Below, in pieces: positions 1 through 8,781 of a DNA stretch of 64,000 nucleotides; the first letter of the stretch is position 1; the number at the start of each line of letters is the position of its first letter. The notes beneath the pieces are model-generated. The model did not search any database. It had not been told where the DNA came from and saw only the letters and a list, made by a program, of their open reading frames with translations. A program made the position numbers and the translations under genes. Origin of the DNA: DASRBN01 sp035294305 (GTDB lineage Bacteria > Chloroflexota > Ktedonobacteria > Ktedonobacterales > Ktedonobacteraceae); the NCBI GenBank assembly GCA_035294305.1, contig DATGLD010000033.1, forward strand, positions 18,470 through 82,469. The letters are read 5' to 3'.

Positions 1-450
1 GCGTTCGCGAAAAGATTGTACAGGAGTATCTTTATCATCAGACCGCAAATGCATAATATAGAGCTTACAAACAGCTCTCTCCATCAGACGCTTAATCTCA
101 TCTGCTTGCAGAAGTACGCCTCGCCTGTCCTCTACGAAGAGCAAGATACCCTCGCATCCCTGTTCCCTGGCCACAATGATAATACTGTCCACAACATCAG
201 GTGTAAAAACCTCAAAGCGTTCCAGAGGAACACCCAGTCTTGCCGCCTTATACTTCACCATTTCGAGAAAATCTTTCGACTGCTGAATATGTTCGAGGCG
301 CGCCCCTCCTGGGCGCCGTTCGAGCGCCACAAAAATTATTGAGAGAGGAATGAGGATAGCATCCAGGCTCTTCGCTAACCGTATAGCCTGCTCAACCGCA
401 AATGAGTCGACGCCATGCGTAAAAGGGAGTAGTAAACATTTTTTCATCAT
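1..450 (-). CDS. UspA-like universal stress protein, 3' end outside window
   Basis: An open frame of 150 codons runs from ATG at 450 to the window edge without a stop, so the C-terminus is missing. It is preceded by TCTGGAGGCC, a good Shine-Dalgarno. The protein starts MMKKCLLLPFTHG and alternates hydrophobic strands and helices as in the UspA alpha/beta fold (a strand at residues 3-8, VDSIIIVAREQGCEGILLFV near 85-104). The glycine-rich ATP loop of classical UspA cannot be judged because the end is cut off. It follows the KdpD/KdpE-like pair on the same strand with a gap of about 125 nt, so it may belong to that unit; KdpD proteins normally contain a UspA-like domain, and the kinase here does not. 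Function beyond a stress or nucleotide-sensing role is not shown. Confidence 0.7.
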   Translation of the reverse strand, partial: MMKKCLLLPFTHGVDSFAVEQAIRLAKSLDAILIPLSIIFVALERRPGGARLEHIQQSKDFLEMVKYKAARLGVPLERFEVFTPDVVDSIIIVAREQGCEGILLFVEDRRGVLLQADEIKRLMERAVCKLYIMHLRSDDKDTPVQSFRER

Positions 451-575
451 GGCCTCCAGATAGTCGGGATAATACCTAACGGAGGCAAAGAATAACCTCT
501 TTGTTCATGCCTGCATTTTAACTAAAAGCAGGTCAATATGTGCTAAGGAGAAAAGGCGAAGAACTCAAGATTCGC

Positions 576-1295
576 TCAATATCTGGCCGGCTCAACTTCT
601 TCGTCAGCATTGAAGCGATAACCGACGCCAGATATCGTGAGGATAAAACGAGGATGCGCGGGATCAGGCTCAATTTTACGACGCAGCTGACCTATATACA
701 CATGGAGGTAATGAGACTCGGCGCCATATCCGGTTCCCCAGACCTGGGAAAGCAACATCTGGCGCGTCATAATCTTGCCACTATTCTTGATAAGGGCCTT
801 GAGCAGGTCATATTCGGTTGGAGTCAGCTTCACCTCTTTTCCATTGACCTGTACCAGCCTTTGCGCAAAATCCACTTTCAGTGGGCCAGCGGTAAAGATG
901 GGTTCCGTTCCAGACTCGACCTGTGCGGCATGACGCAAGGCCACGCGGATACGCGCCAGCACCTCATTCATTCCAAAAGGCTTGGAAACATAGTCGTCCG
1001 CCCCCAGATCGAGCGCCAGCACTTTGTCGCGTTCGGTATCCTTCACGGAAAGCACGATGATGGGCAAATTTGATTGCGCCCGTACCCGCTTGCAGACTTC
1101 CAGCCCACTTATACCTGGCAGCCCTAGATCCAATATCATCAGGTCAGGCCGGTGCTGAATAATAGCATCCAGCGCTTCCTCACCGCTACTGGCAGTGAAC
1201 ACCTCAAATCCATGCGCAGCCAGGCTGCGATGCAAGGCCCGCATGATCTCGATCTCATCATCAACAACCAGAATGCGCGCGCCACTCCTACTCAT
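576..1295 (-). CDS. KdpE-like OmpR-family response regulator
   Basis: The 239-residue protein has an N-terminal receiver domain (residues 7-120) with the acidic pair VDDE at 11-14, the phospho-acceptor Asp56 in MILDLGLPG, and the conserved Lys in SKPFG. The C-terminal winged helix (about 140-230) carries LTPTEYDLLKALI and the GVGYRF end typical of OmpR/PhoB regulators. Closest resemblance is to KdpE, which activates the high-affinity K+ ATPase operon. Its start overlaps the end of the upstream kinase by 8 nt, which implies translational coupling and a cognate pair. No kdpFABC genes are visible here; they could lie beyond position 1. The family call is firm, the potassium role is inferred. Confidence 0.85.
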   Translation of the reverse strand: MSRSGARILVVDDEIEIMRALHRSLAAHGFEVFTASSGEEALDAIIQHRPDLMILDLGLPGISGLEVCKRVRAQSNLPIIVLSVKDTERDKVLALDLGADDYVSKPFGMNEVLARIRVALRHAAQVESGTEPIFTAGPLKVDFAQRLVQVNGKEVKLTPTEYDLLKALIKNSGKIMTRQMLLSQVWGTGYGAESHYLHVYIGQLRRKIEPDPAHPRFILTISGVGYRFNADEEVEPARY

Positions 1296-2988
1296 GGAGC
1301 AATACTCCCTCTGTTTTCCCTACCGGCAAGGTGAAACGAAAGATCGCTCCGCCGCCCTCACGATTTTCCGCCCAGATACGCCCTCCATGCGCCTCTACCA
1401 TTCCCCGGCTTACTGCCAGTCCTAATCCCGACCCAGAAGCGCGTGGCGATTTCGTTTTTATATTCCTGATGCGATAAAATTTATCAAAGATACGCGCCAG
1501 ATCGTCTGGTGGTATACCTGGGCCACGATCTGCCACACTTACCAGCATTTGATCGCCATCAACTTTCGCGCTTATCTCTATTGGCGATCCAGCGGGCGAA
1601 TAGTCCACCGCATTCTCTAGAATATTGGTCAAAACCTGGTCTATTTCCATATAGTCCAGCTTGACGGGTGGCAAAGTGGCAGGTAAATCCAGGATTACCT
1701 CGCGTCCTCGTAAGTCCGGTTGCAAACGCCCTAACACGTCATGAACCAGTTCATCTACCGGATACCACTCTTTTTCAGGTTTGAGCGCTCCACCTTCGAT
1801 GCGCGACATATCCAGTAGATTCTCAACCAGCCGGTTGAGCCGGTCTGCTTCCCGTTCGATAGACAGGGCAAAGCCCCGCCGTGCCTCTTCGTCCCATTGT
1901 ACATCCTCTTGCAACAAACTGCTAGCAGCCGCCTTAATCGCTGAAAGAGGGGTGCGCAGATCATGTGAGACAGAAGAGAGCAACGCTGCTCGCAGTTCAT
2001 CTGTACGCTGCAAAACCTGGACGCGCAAACTTTCATGCCTTAAACGCGCGCGCTCGATTGCAACCGCCGCCTGATCGACAAAGGCCCAGAAAAAGGCCAG
2101 ACGCGGATTTGATCTCTCCTGTTCCACTCCCAGGCTTCTCTCCGCGGCGAATAACTGGGGGTCGTCTTCCATCGAAAGACGCAGCACACCAACCACTTTT
2201 TGCCCTAGCTTTAGAGGTATCAAGCGTATATAATGGCGTGCCACCTGTCCATGCCTGGTACTACGCACTACTGCCCTCGGCGCGTTAACCGACAATTGGG
2301 GGGGATTTAACGCGACATCGTGCAATTCAACGGTTTGCGATTGCGCCATCACCCAGGCCGCGGTTGCCTCTTCGTCGGGCAGAAGATTGACTTGATGCGC
2401 CGGTTCTCGGGCGCTTTCCTGTAAAAGGAGCCGCCCAGCGGAGTCAGGAAGAAAAATAGCACAATCACGGACTCCCCACGAAGCAAAGTTATCGGCAATC
2501 CCATGCACAATGATATCCAACTGCTTCTGTAGATTCTCTTCTCTATTCATATCACGCGCAAGTTCATAAAGGATTCTCGTCTCATACTCGCGGCGGCGCG
2601 CCTGTTCCGCACGCTGCCGTAGGGCAGAAGCAAGTTGCCCGGTAATGATCGCCGTGACCAGAAAAATGAATAACGCCAGCCATTCATCAATCTTTGCGAT
2701 GCTGAGGGTATAGTATGGAGGAACCAGGAAGTAATCGAACGATAAGAAAGCCACTATAGACGTAAGAACAGCAGCATAGAGACCGCGCGTACTTGCCAGT
2801 ACCAGCACGACTACTATATACAGTAGCGATATATTCGGAATGCGCGGGTAAAGGTGAGAAAAGTAAATGATGAAAGTAACAACAAGCGCTCCTAGGAGCG
2901 CTCCTACGCTATCGACGGAGATTTTACCCCCTCGCCGCTCCTGTTTTATCTCTAGCAACGAAAGACGGAATCGTTCAATCTGGTTCAT
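1288..2988 (-). CDS. KdpD-like membrane sensor histidine kinase without KdpD N-terminal domain
   Basis: I place the start at ATG 2988 because CCAGGAACATACTA precedes it; the frame extends upstream to 3066 without a ribosome site. The 566-residue product has four closely spaced transmembrane helices at about residues 29-120 (the DUF4118 module of KdpD), a long GAF-like region (about 145-310), a HisKA domain with His342 in SVSHDLRTP, and a HATPase domain with the N box (NILENAVDYS), DRGPGIP and GSGLGLAVS. The N-terminal KdpD sensor and UspA-like domains (about 380 residues in E. coli KdpD) are missing. It should phosphorylate the overlapping downstream regulator. The signal sensed cannot be read from sequence. 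Confidence 0.85.
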   Translation of the reverse strand: MNQIERFRLSLLEIKQERRGGKISVDSVGALLGALVVTFIIYFSHLYPRIPNISLLYIVVVLVLASTRGLYAAVLTSIVAFLSFDYFLVPPYYTLSIAKIDEWLALFIFLVTAIITGQLASALRQRAEQARRREYETRILYELARDMNREENLQKQLDIIVHGIADNFASWGVRDCAIFLPDSAGRLLLQESAREPAHQVNLLPDEEATAAWVMAQSQTVELHDVALNPPQLSVNAPRAVVRSTRHGQVARHYIRLIPLKLGQKVVGVLRLSMEDDPQLFAAERSLGVEQERSNPRLAFFWAFVDQAAVAIERARLRHESLRVQVLQRTDELRAALLSSVSHDLRTPLSAIKAAASSLLQEDVQWDEEARRGFALSIEREADRLNRLVENLLDMSRIEGGALKPEKEWYPVDELVHDVLGRLQPDLRGREVILDLPATLPPVKLDYMEIDQVLTNILENAVDYSPAGSPIEISAKVDGDQMLVSVADRGPGIPPDDLARIFDKFYRIRNIKTKSPRASGSGLGLAVSRGMVEAHGGRIWAENREGGGAIFRFTLPVGKTEGVLLHE

Positions 2989-3040
2989 TAGTATGTTCCT
3001 GGTAAGTGCCCGTTGCGGCTTACATTGTTTAACGCATTTG

Positions 3041-3107
3041 CCCTTGACATATTCGGGTTTGGCCACTATCCTCTCTCCACAGAGAAGCGGCAGGAACTGA
3101 TCCTTTT
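3041..3107 (+). repeat. Dispersed intergenic repeat, copy A
   Basis: A stretch beginning CCCTTGACATATTCGGGTTT resembles 17831-17896 (CCCCTGACATTTGCGGGTTT) over about 65 bp in the same orientation, including GGCC.CT, a CTC.CCAC block, AGAAGC and a TTCCCG end. Identity by eye is roughly 70 percent with one or two gaps. It lies between the divergently transcribed kinase and lipoprotein genes. No coding potential is evident; it may be a degraded mobile or regulatory repeat. Confidence 0.45.
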
Positions 3108-3216
3108 CCCGGCTTCCCGGTGGGGATTGAAATATTATCTAGCATATGAGATTGTAGATACGCAGTCAATAGCGATGCTATTGACTGACCCCTTTCACAA
3201 GGCTATACTGCGCTTT

Positions 3217-4563
3217 ATGAAAGGGTATCAAGTACTACTATTACTGACTTTACTCCTGCTGCCTCTGCTCGCCTCATGCAGTTCTGGACACGTGGGAGGT
3301 AATGAGATTGCTTTTGTGCGCGATGGGCACCTGTGGACCATCGACCCTGATGGCGCAAATGCATATGAGGTAGTTTCCGGCGCTGATCCCGTTATTGGTT
3401 ATGCGTGGTCACCTGACCATCATATCTTTGTATTTCGCACACTCGATAGTACCTTCGCTAAGAGCGCGGCCGGTCAGCATCTCACGTTTAATCCAATCGC
3501 GGGAGTGCCTGGCGATGTCCCCTCTACGCTTAATACGGTTGGCATCGATGGAGGTACTCCTATTCCCATCATCTTCGCCAGCTCCGATATCTCACGCAGC
3601 AATGCCTGGTGGAATGCGAGTGGCAACCGTTTGCTGTATCGCGAAGAACCTTTAGCCAATGTTCAAAGCCCTCTAGGTGTTTCCTGGTGGGTATCTCAAA
3701 ATGATCAACCGAGCGGCATCGCCCGCAAATCGCTTCCCGGCACCTTCTCGATCCCATCATTCTCACCCAATAGTTCTCTGGCTATAGGAAATTCGGAACA
3801 GGGGGTTTTTACTACGACACTGGCTGGAACCAACATACAATACATTATACCCTCTGTTCTGCCAGGCCATCCGCTGCCAGCCAGCCTGGAGCGTATCCTC
3901 TGGCAACCTGCGCACCAGAATCCCGCCATTCTTTATGCTATTGCGGTTCCCTTATCACAATCTAAATCGTTTGGTTCGGGGGCAGTAAGTATCCAACTGG
4001 AGCTGCGCGAAAGCGATGGTCACACCTCCTCACTGGCAACCTGTAGCTGCACTCAATTTGCCTGGTCGCCGGATGGAAACTCAGTGCTGTATAGTACAGG
4101 CTCAACCTATACCGTCATGAACATACACTCCGGCTCAGCTTTCACTATCTCGGGTGAGGCAGGAAGCCTTCCCTACTGGTCACCGGACAGTCAATTTTTG
4201 CTGCTCGATGGTTTACATACCCTGGTACTTGTGCAGATCGCCCACCAGAGCCAGCAGCTATTGTTGAGCGATTCCGGAGAGACGCAGGTGCCAGGGGCTT
4301 CGTCGCCTGCTCTTCCTACGGTTGATGATTTGCTCCAGCCTGCCTCAAATAGTCCCTGGGCCGCGGATAGCCGGCATTTTCTCTTTCTGGCACGCTCTCG
4401 CTTGACCTGGCAGGGGCAGCGTTTGCATTCTGCTAATGGCCTCTATACAGTTACTCTTGATAATCAGGGGAAAGTTCAGGGCACACCCACCCTTGTAGAT
4501 GCGGGAAACGATTCGCAGGCTGGCTGGAGCTATGAAGACCCCAATACATCCTTTTTGTTTTGA
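3217..4563 (+). CDS. PD40/TolB-type beta-propeller lipoprotein
   Basis: The frame is open from 3013, but ATG 3217 gives a classical lipoprotein signal: MKGYQ, a long leucine run, then the lipobox LLASC with Cys about residue 22. The mature part (about 425 residues) holds repeated PD40/WD40-like blades such as YAWSPDHHIFVF, FAWSPDGNSVLYST, PYWSPDSQFLLL and PWAADSRHFLFLA, typical of TolB-like propellers. It is therefore probably anchored to the outer face of the cytoplasmic membrane and exposes a propeller for binding. No catalytic motif is seen. The gene is divergent from the kinase and followed by a small gene after about 105 nt. The ligand is unknown. The call is confident as a lipoprotein propeller, not as to function. 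Confidence 0.75.
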   Translation: MKGYQVLLLLTLLLLPLLASCSSGHVGGNEIAFVRDGHLWTIDPDGANAYEVVSGADPVIGYAWSPDHHIFVFRTLDSTFAKSAAGQHLTFNPIAGVPGDVPSTLNTVGIDGGTPIPIIFASSDISRSNAWWNASGNRLLYREEPLANVQSPLGVSWWVSQNDQPSGIARKSLPGTFSIPSFSPNSSLAIGNSEQGVFTTTLAGTNIQYIIPSVLPGHPLPASLERILWQPAHQNPAILYAIAVPLSQSKSFGSGAVSIQLELRESDGHTSSLATCSCTQFAWSPDGNSVLYSTGSTYTVMNIHSGSAFTISGEAGSLPYWSPDSQFLLLDGLHTLVLVQIAHQSQQLLLSDSGETQVPGASSPALPTVDDLLQPASNSPWAADSRHFLFLARSRLTWQGQRLHSANGLYTVTLDNQGKVQGTPTLVDAGNDSQAGWSYEDPNTSFLF

Positions 4564-4668
4564 TCGGGTTCCTATCCTGTCATGCTCTTACGCCGTCCAC
4601 ATAGATAGATGTACAATTTGGGCAGTACCATACGAACGAACTGCGCTGTTACGAAAGGATTACGGGAG

Positions 4669-4863
4669 ATGAATCACCATTCAGAGGGCCGGGATTTTGC
4701 TGATAAAACTGATGATGATCTCGGTGGCGAAGAATATGATGTGATGGAGCTGCTGGAACGGCTGGAGACACTTCGTGAAGATATGGAAGATTTAGGAGTA
4801 ACCACGCTGGCGGAGGTCATCGAGCGCATCGACCAATTACACCGGCAACTCGACCTGAAATGA
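4669..4863 (+). CDS. Small acidic coiled-coil protein
   Basis: ATG 4669 is preceded by GAAAGGATTACGGGAG and gives a 64-residue protein. The first 25 residues are hydrophilic (DFADKTDDDLGGEEYD). The rest has heptad-like Leu/Val/Ile spacing (MELLERLETLREDMEDL, then AEVIERIDQLHRQLD), suggesting a single helix that dimerises. It has no signal or membrane segment. The family is not recognised. Its last codons form part of the inverted repeat at 4854-4973. A role as a partner or antitoxin-like protein would be guesswork. Confidence 0.55.
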   Translation: MNHHSEGRDFADKTDDDLGGEEYDVMELLERLETLREDMEDLGVTTLAEVIERIDQLHRQLDLK

Positions 4864-4973
4864 GAACATGAGACATCCCGAATTGAGATACAGGCAAGGT
4901 AAAGAGGGCGCACGTCGTAGTCGCCATCGACAAGCCCACTTGTCAAAATTCGGGATATCTCATTTCAGCGATT
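4854..4973. repeat. Inverted repeat between convergent genes
   Basis: ATGAGACATCCCGAATT at 4868-4884 is matched by its near-perfect reverse complement at 4947-4963 (16 of 17). The similarity extends outward through CTGAAATGAGA on both sides, with the left copy carrying an extra few bases. About 62 nt separate the arms, and they contain a second hairpin, GACAAG-CCCA-CTTGTC, at 4929-4944. The element sits exactly between the plus-strand small gene and livF on the minus strand, so it may terminate both. Arm length and internal spacer would also fit a small MITE-like element. There is no clear T-tract. Confidence 0.5.
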
Positions 4974-4976
4974 TTT

Positions 4977-5750
4977 CTACGCGCCACCCAGGTACGCCTG
5001 CCGGACAAGATCATTCGTCAGCAAATTGCGTGCCGAATCGCTCAATACAATATGGCCGGTCTGTAAAACATAGCCTCTATCGGCCAGGTTCAGAGCCATT
5101 GACGCGTTTTGCTCTACCAGGAAGATGGTTACCCCTTCATCGCGAATGCGCAGGATGGTGTTAAAAACGGTCTCAACAAGAATCGGCGATAAGCCCATTG
5201 ATGGTTCATCCATACATATCATGCGCGGACGAGACATCAAGGCACGACCCATGGCCAGCATCTGCTGTTCCCCACCCGACATCGTACCCGCAACCTGCTT
5301 CAAGCGTTCCTGGAGACGAGGGAATATCTGGCATACATGGTCGAGGTCTTGCTTGATCTCCAACCGGTTATTGCGAATGAACGCGCCCATCTCCAGGTTT
5401 TCCAGCACAGTCATACGTGGAAAGATGCGGCGCGCTTCGGGCACCAGCGCCATGCCCAGACGCACAATATCACCGGGTAACATTCGATCAATGCGCTTGC
5501 CCTCGAATTCAATCGCTCCACTGCGAGGGCGCACGAGGCCGAAGATCGTCTTCATCGTGGTTGTCTTGCCAGCCGCATTTGCCCCCAGCAGGCAAACAAT
5601 CTCGCCCCTATTCACCTGAATCGATACATCATAGAGTACCTGGCTTGGGCCATAGAACGTATTCACATTGCTGAGGCGCAACATTGCTGTATCTGTTGCG
5701 CCTGGCACATTTGCCCCATAAGCGGTCGGAAATATATCTGCACTTGACAT
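4977..5750 (-). CDS. livF: Branched-chain amino acid ABC transporter ATPase LivF
   Basis: This is the second cytoplasmic ATPase of a LIV-type importer, 257 residues. Walker A is GANAAGKTT, the signature is MSGGEQQ, Walker B is ICMDEP followed by SMGLSP (typical of LivF), and the switch His is replaced by Gln in LVEQN, again usual for LivF. The first 22 residues before MLRLSNV are an extra N-terminal tail; the internal ATG in TDTAMLRL is an alternative start. It is the last gene of livKHMGF, 79 nt after livG. Energises uptake of Leu/Ile/Val or related amino acids. Confidence 0.93.
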   Translation of the reverse strand: MSSADIFPTAYGANVPGATDTAMLRLSNVNTFYGPSQVLYDVSIQVNRGEIVCLLGANAAGKTTTMKTIFGLVRPRSGAIEFEGKRIDRMLPGDIVRLGMALVPEARRIFPRMTVLENLEMGAFIRNNRLEIKQDLDHVCQIFPRLQERLKQVAGTMSGGEQQMLAMGRALMSRPRMICMDEPSMGLSPILVETVFNTILRIRDEGVTIFLVEQNASMALNLADRGYVLQTGHIVLSDSARNLLTNDLVRQAYLGGA

Positions 5751-5829
5751 GAAATAATTACCTCCTGCGCTATCGACCCCTTAGCTCAAGCAGCTATACG
5801 GGACGGAGAACACATGCGACTGGTTCGAC

Positions 5830-6672
5830 TTACACATAAGGCGCATCACCGGCCGCCTTTTGCTCGCTGGCTGTAGGTTTGCCAAGATAGGCCGCGATGA
5901 CTTTCTCATTCCGGCGCACCTCTTCCGGCAAGCCTTCAGCGATCTTCCGTCCATAATCGAGTACGTAAATGCGATCCGACATGCCCATTGTCACTGCAAG
6001 CTTATGTTCAATCAACAGGATAGTCAGGCCCAATTCATCACGTAAACGGCGCACGTATTTCACGGCCTCCAGTGTTTCAACCTCGTTCATACCGGCGGTT
6101 GGCTCGTCCAACAACAGTAACTTTGGCCTTGCTGCCAATGCGCGAGCTATCTCAACACGTCTCCGGTCAGCATAGGAGAGGTTTATTACGTATTCCTCCT
6201 GCCGGCTTACCAGTTCAGAGCCAAAGAAACTCAATAACTCCGTAGCTCGCTTTCGGGCCTCCTCTTCTTCTCGCCGGACGCCAGGTGTGCGAAAGAGCGA
6301 AGTTAGTATGTTCGCGTTCAACTGTGTATGCTGACCGACCAGAATGTTCTCAAGCACGGTCATATTATTAAAGAGGCGAATGTTTTGAAAGGTGCGCGCG
6401 ATACCACGACGAAGTACCTGGTCGGGTGTCAACCCGAGAATTGACTTTCCATCGAGGACGATATCACCGCTGGACACGCGATATATTCCAGTAATCAGGT
6501 TAAATACCGTTGTTTTTCCGGCTCCATTCGGTCCAATCACACTGACAATTTCGCCTCGCCGGACCTGCAGATTGACATCCTGGACCGCGGCCAGACCACC
6601 AAAATGCTTGGTTACGTTTTGTAAATCCAGCAGTACCTCGTTAGTAGGTACGTATGCCTGTTCCTCGACCAT
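5830..6672 (-). CDS. livG: Branched-chain amino acid ABC transporter ATPase LivG
   Basis: First ATPase of the importer, 280 residues. Walker A GPNGAGKTT, Q-loop FQNIRLF, a degenerate signature NLSYADRRR in place of LSGGQ (characteristic of LivG, where the motif reads LSYGxQR), Walker B LLLLDEPTAGMN and switch His in LIEHKL are all visible. The C-terminal extension (EGLPEEVRRNEKVIAAYLG) is the usual LivG tail. It lies 24 nt behind livM and pairs with LivF to form the ATPase heterodimer. Confidence 0.93.
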   Translation of the reverse strand: MVEEQAYVPTNEVLLDLQNVTKHFGGLAAVQDVNLQVRRGEIVSVIGPNGAGKTTVFNLITGIYRVSSGDIVLDGKSILGLTPDQVLRRGIARTFQNIRLFNNMTVLENILVGQHTQLNANILTSLFRTPGVRREEEEARKRATELLSFFGSELVSRQEEYVINLSYADRRRVEIARALAARPKLLLLDEPTAGMNEVETLEAVKYVRRLRDELGLTILLIEHKLAVTMGMSDRIYVLDYGRKIAEGLPEEVRRNEKVIAAYLGKPTASEQKAAGDAPYV

Positions 6673-6696
6673 AGTAGTTCTCTCCCCTGCTCGATA

Positions 6697-8718
6697 TTAC
6701 TCGATACGAACCTCGGCCTCGAAGCCTGGATCGGTTGTGGTGACATCCAGCGAGCCGAGCTCTACAGCTTCCTCTTCGGGGGCCTGGTGCAATTCGCGTT
6801 TCCTTCTCGCGCTCGGTATCAGACCTTCGGGACGGAAGATCATAATCGCTACCAGTATAATGCCAAAAACCAGGTTGCGAATATTGCCGAACGTAAAGCT
6901 CGGAATATAATGGATGATAAACTGGTCAATTCCATAGAGGAAACTGGTGGGATCGGAGGCGATGGAATCAAGGTTGTTCAGGATAAACAGGTTGATGGAG
7001 TAGACGGCCAGCGCCCCTACGATGACACCAGGGATACTACCCAGACCACCAATCACAACCATTGCCAGGTAAATGACCGAGTCATTGAAGCTGAACAGGT
7101 CCGGCGAAACATTACCCAGTTTAGCGGAGAAATAGGCCCCCGCGATACCCGAGAAGAATGCGCCCGTGCCGAACGCGAATAATTTTGTGCGCACAAGATT
7201 CACACCTGAGGATGCCGCCGCTATCTCATCCTCGCGTATGGCAATCCAGGCACGGCCCAGCCGGGAATCGCGCAGGCGGACATTGGCGAAGATCACGAGG
7301 GCAATCAAGGCCAGGATCAAGTAGTAGTAAGGAACATGGTTGATTACTGTCCATTGTATGCCAAAGAAAGCGGGCGAACGTACACCCACAATGCCGTTCG
7401 TACCGTTAGTGTATTTATCCAGATTGAGAAAGACTACCGGAACAATTTCACCAAAACCCAGCGTGACAATCGCCAGGTAATCGCCGCGCAGGCGCAGCGT
7501 TGGGGCTCCCAATATTACCCCCCAGAGCGCCGCAATGAGCGCGGTAACGATGATCATCGGCCAGAAGAGCCAGGATAGAACCTCTGGCTGGATGATGATA
7601 TTCGTAAGCCGTCCAAATTGTGTTGAACCAAAAATACCCCAGGCATAAGCGCCGATGGCGAAGAACGCTACATATCCCAGGTCAAGCAACCCCGCGAAGC
7701 CCACCACAATATTGAGGCCAAGCGCAAGAATGACATAATAGCCCGCGTCAGTGTAACCTGCCAGACGGCCAGCAGTTCCATAACCAAACAGGAACGGATC
7801 AAGCACAGGATAGAAGAGGACAAACGCAATCAAGAGGATAAGAAAGAACCGTCGAGCGCCGGCGCTGCGCAAAGGCAAATCATTAGGCACCACTTCCCTG
7901 GCCTCTTCCCTGGCGCGAGAACTCGCTAACATCATCAATTGGCGTTTTCTTCGCCCATTTGCACCAGATTGAGCGGAATTGTCCCCGCCATTAGCGGAAT
8001 TAGCGTTCGCAGAAAGGGTTAGACGCACGGCAACTATTCCGCCCACCCAGCCCAGAAAATATCCGGCTACGACGAGAAATACGGTACGAACCGCCGTCAC
8101 GATGAGCAATTCTGTGGGTAAGGCCCCTGCAAAATAGGAAACCAGGTCGACAACCAGCCAGGTGATTGCCAGAGATAATCCAAACGCGAAGCCGCCTAGC
8201 CTGGCTCGTCGGACCATCGCCGCTTTCTGTTCAGCACTTAAGAGAGAAACACTTTTGGGTGACAAAAGAGCCTTGCTGCGAGCGAAGAATGGGACACGCC
8301 GGCGAATATAAAAGTAAATAGGCCATAGTATCGCACACAGAGCCAGGCCAATGATCAGGTTATCGTTCACCAGGACGATCAGCAAGATGGGCAGAACCGC
8401 AAAAATAAGCACATCGACCCATACCTCTAGCATACTCCTCCGCCCCGTATCCGCTGCCACCAGGTATCCGGCGAACGCCAGCACAACCAGGTAGAAAAAG
8501 AGAATAAAGATCGATGCCTGTATCAGGCTACCCGTATCAACAAGAGCGTCGGCAGGATTGATGAAGCCCAGAATCACATTGTTGATCAAATAGTCTCCCT
8601 GCCAGACAAAGTTGAAGACAAGTACGGGCACAAGCAATGCGATCACCCATTTTATTAACAACGAGCGCGTGGTGCTCACCGGACCAGTCGAATTTGTGTT
8701 CATAGTGACAGCAGACAT
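6697..8718 (-). CDS. livM: LivM permease with long extra N-terminal membrane domain
   Basis: The 673-residue protein is far longer than usual LivM (roughly 300-425 residues). The C-terminal part from about residue 285 is recognisable LivM: GYYVILALGLNIVVGFAGLLDLGYVAFFAIGAY-like segments, the EAA-like loop LRLRGDYLAIVTLGFGEI, and RLGRAWIAIREDEIAAASSGVN. The first ~235 residues carry about six further hydrophobic segments, followed by a hydrophilic linker (about 235-280) rich in Asn/Ser/Gly and then Arg. There is no obvious family for the extension. Start ATG 8718 has GGAGAG upstream. It sits between livH and livG and should form the permease heterodimer with LivH. Confidence 0.9.
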   Translation of the reverse strand: MSAVTMNTNSTGPVSTTRSLLIKWVIALLVPVLVFNFVWQGDYLINNVILGFINPADALVDTGSLIQASIFILFFYLVVLAFAGYLVAADTGRRSMLEVWVDVLIFAVLPILLIVLVNDNLIIGLALCAILWPIYFYIRRRVPFFARSKALLSPKSVSLLSAEQKAAMVRRARLGGFAFGLSLAITWLVVDLVSYFAGALPTELLIVTAVRTVFLVVAGYFLGWVGGIVAVRLTLSANANSANGGDNSAQSGANGRRKRQLMMLASSRAREEAREVVPNDLPLRSAGARRFFLILLIAFVLFYPVLDPFLFGYGTAGRLAGYTDAGYYVILALGLNIVVGFAGLLDLGYVAFFAIGAYAWGIFGSTQFGRLTNIIIQPEVLSWLFWPMIIVTALIAALWGVILGAPTLRLRGDYLAIVTLGFGEIVPVVFLNLDKYTNGTNGIVGVRSPAFFGIQWTVINHVPYYYLILALIALVIFANVRLRDSRLGRAWIAIREDEIAAASSGVNLVRTKLFAFGTGAFFSGIAGAYFSAKLGNVSPDLFSFNDSVIYLAMVVIGGLGSIPGVIVGALAVYSINLFILNNLDSIASDPTSFLYGIDQFIIHYIPSFTFGNIRNLVFGIILVAIMIFRPEGLIPSARRKRELHQAPEEEAVELGSLDVTTTDPGFEAEVRIE

Positions 8719-8781
8719 GGTTTTCTCTCCTTGGTTCCGGCAAATCTGCGAAATGAATCATTAGCCACTATAGCTGTTCCT

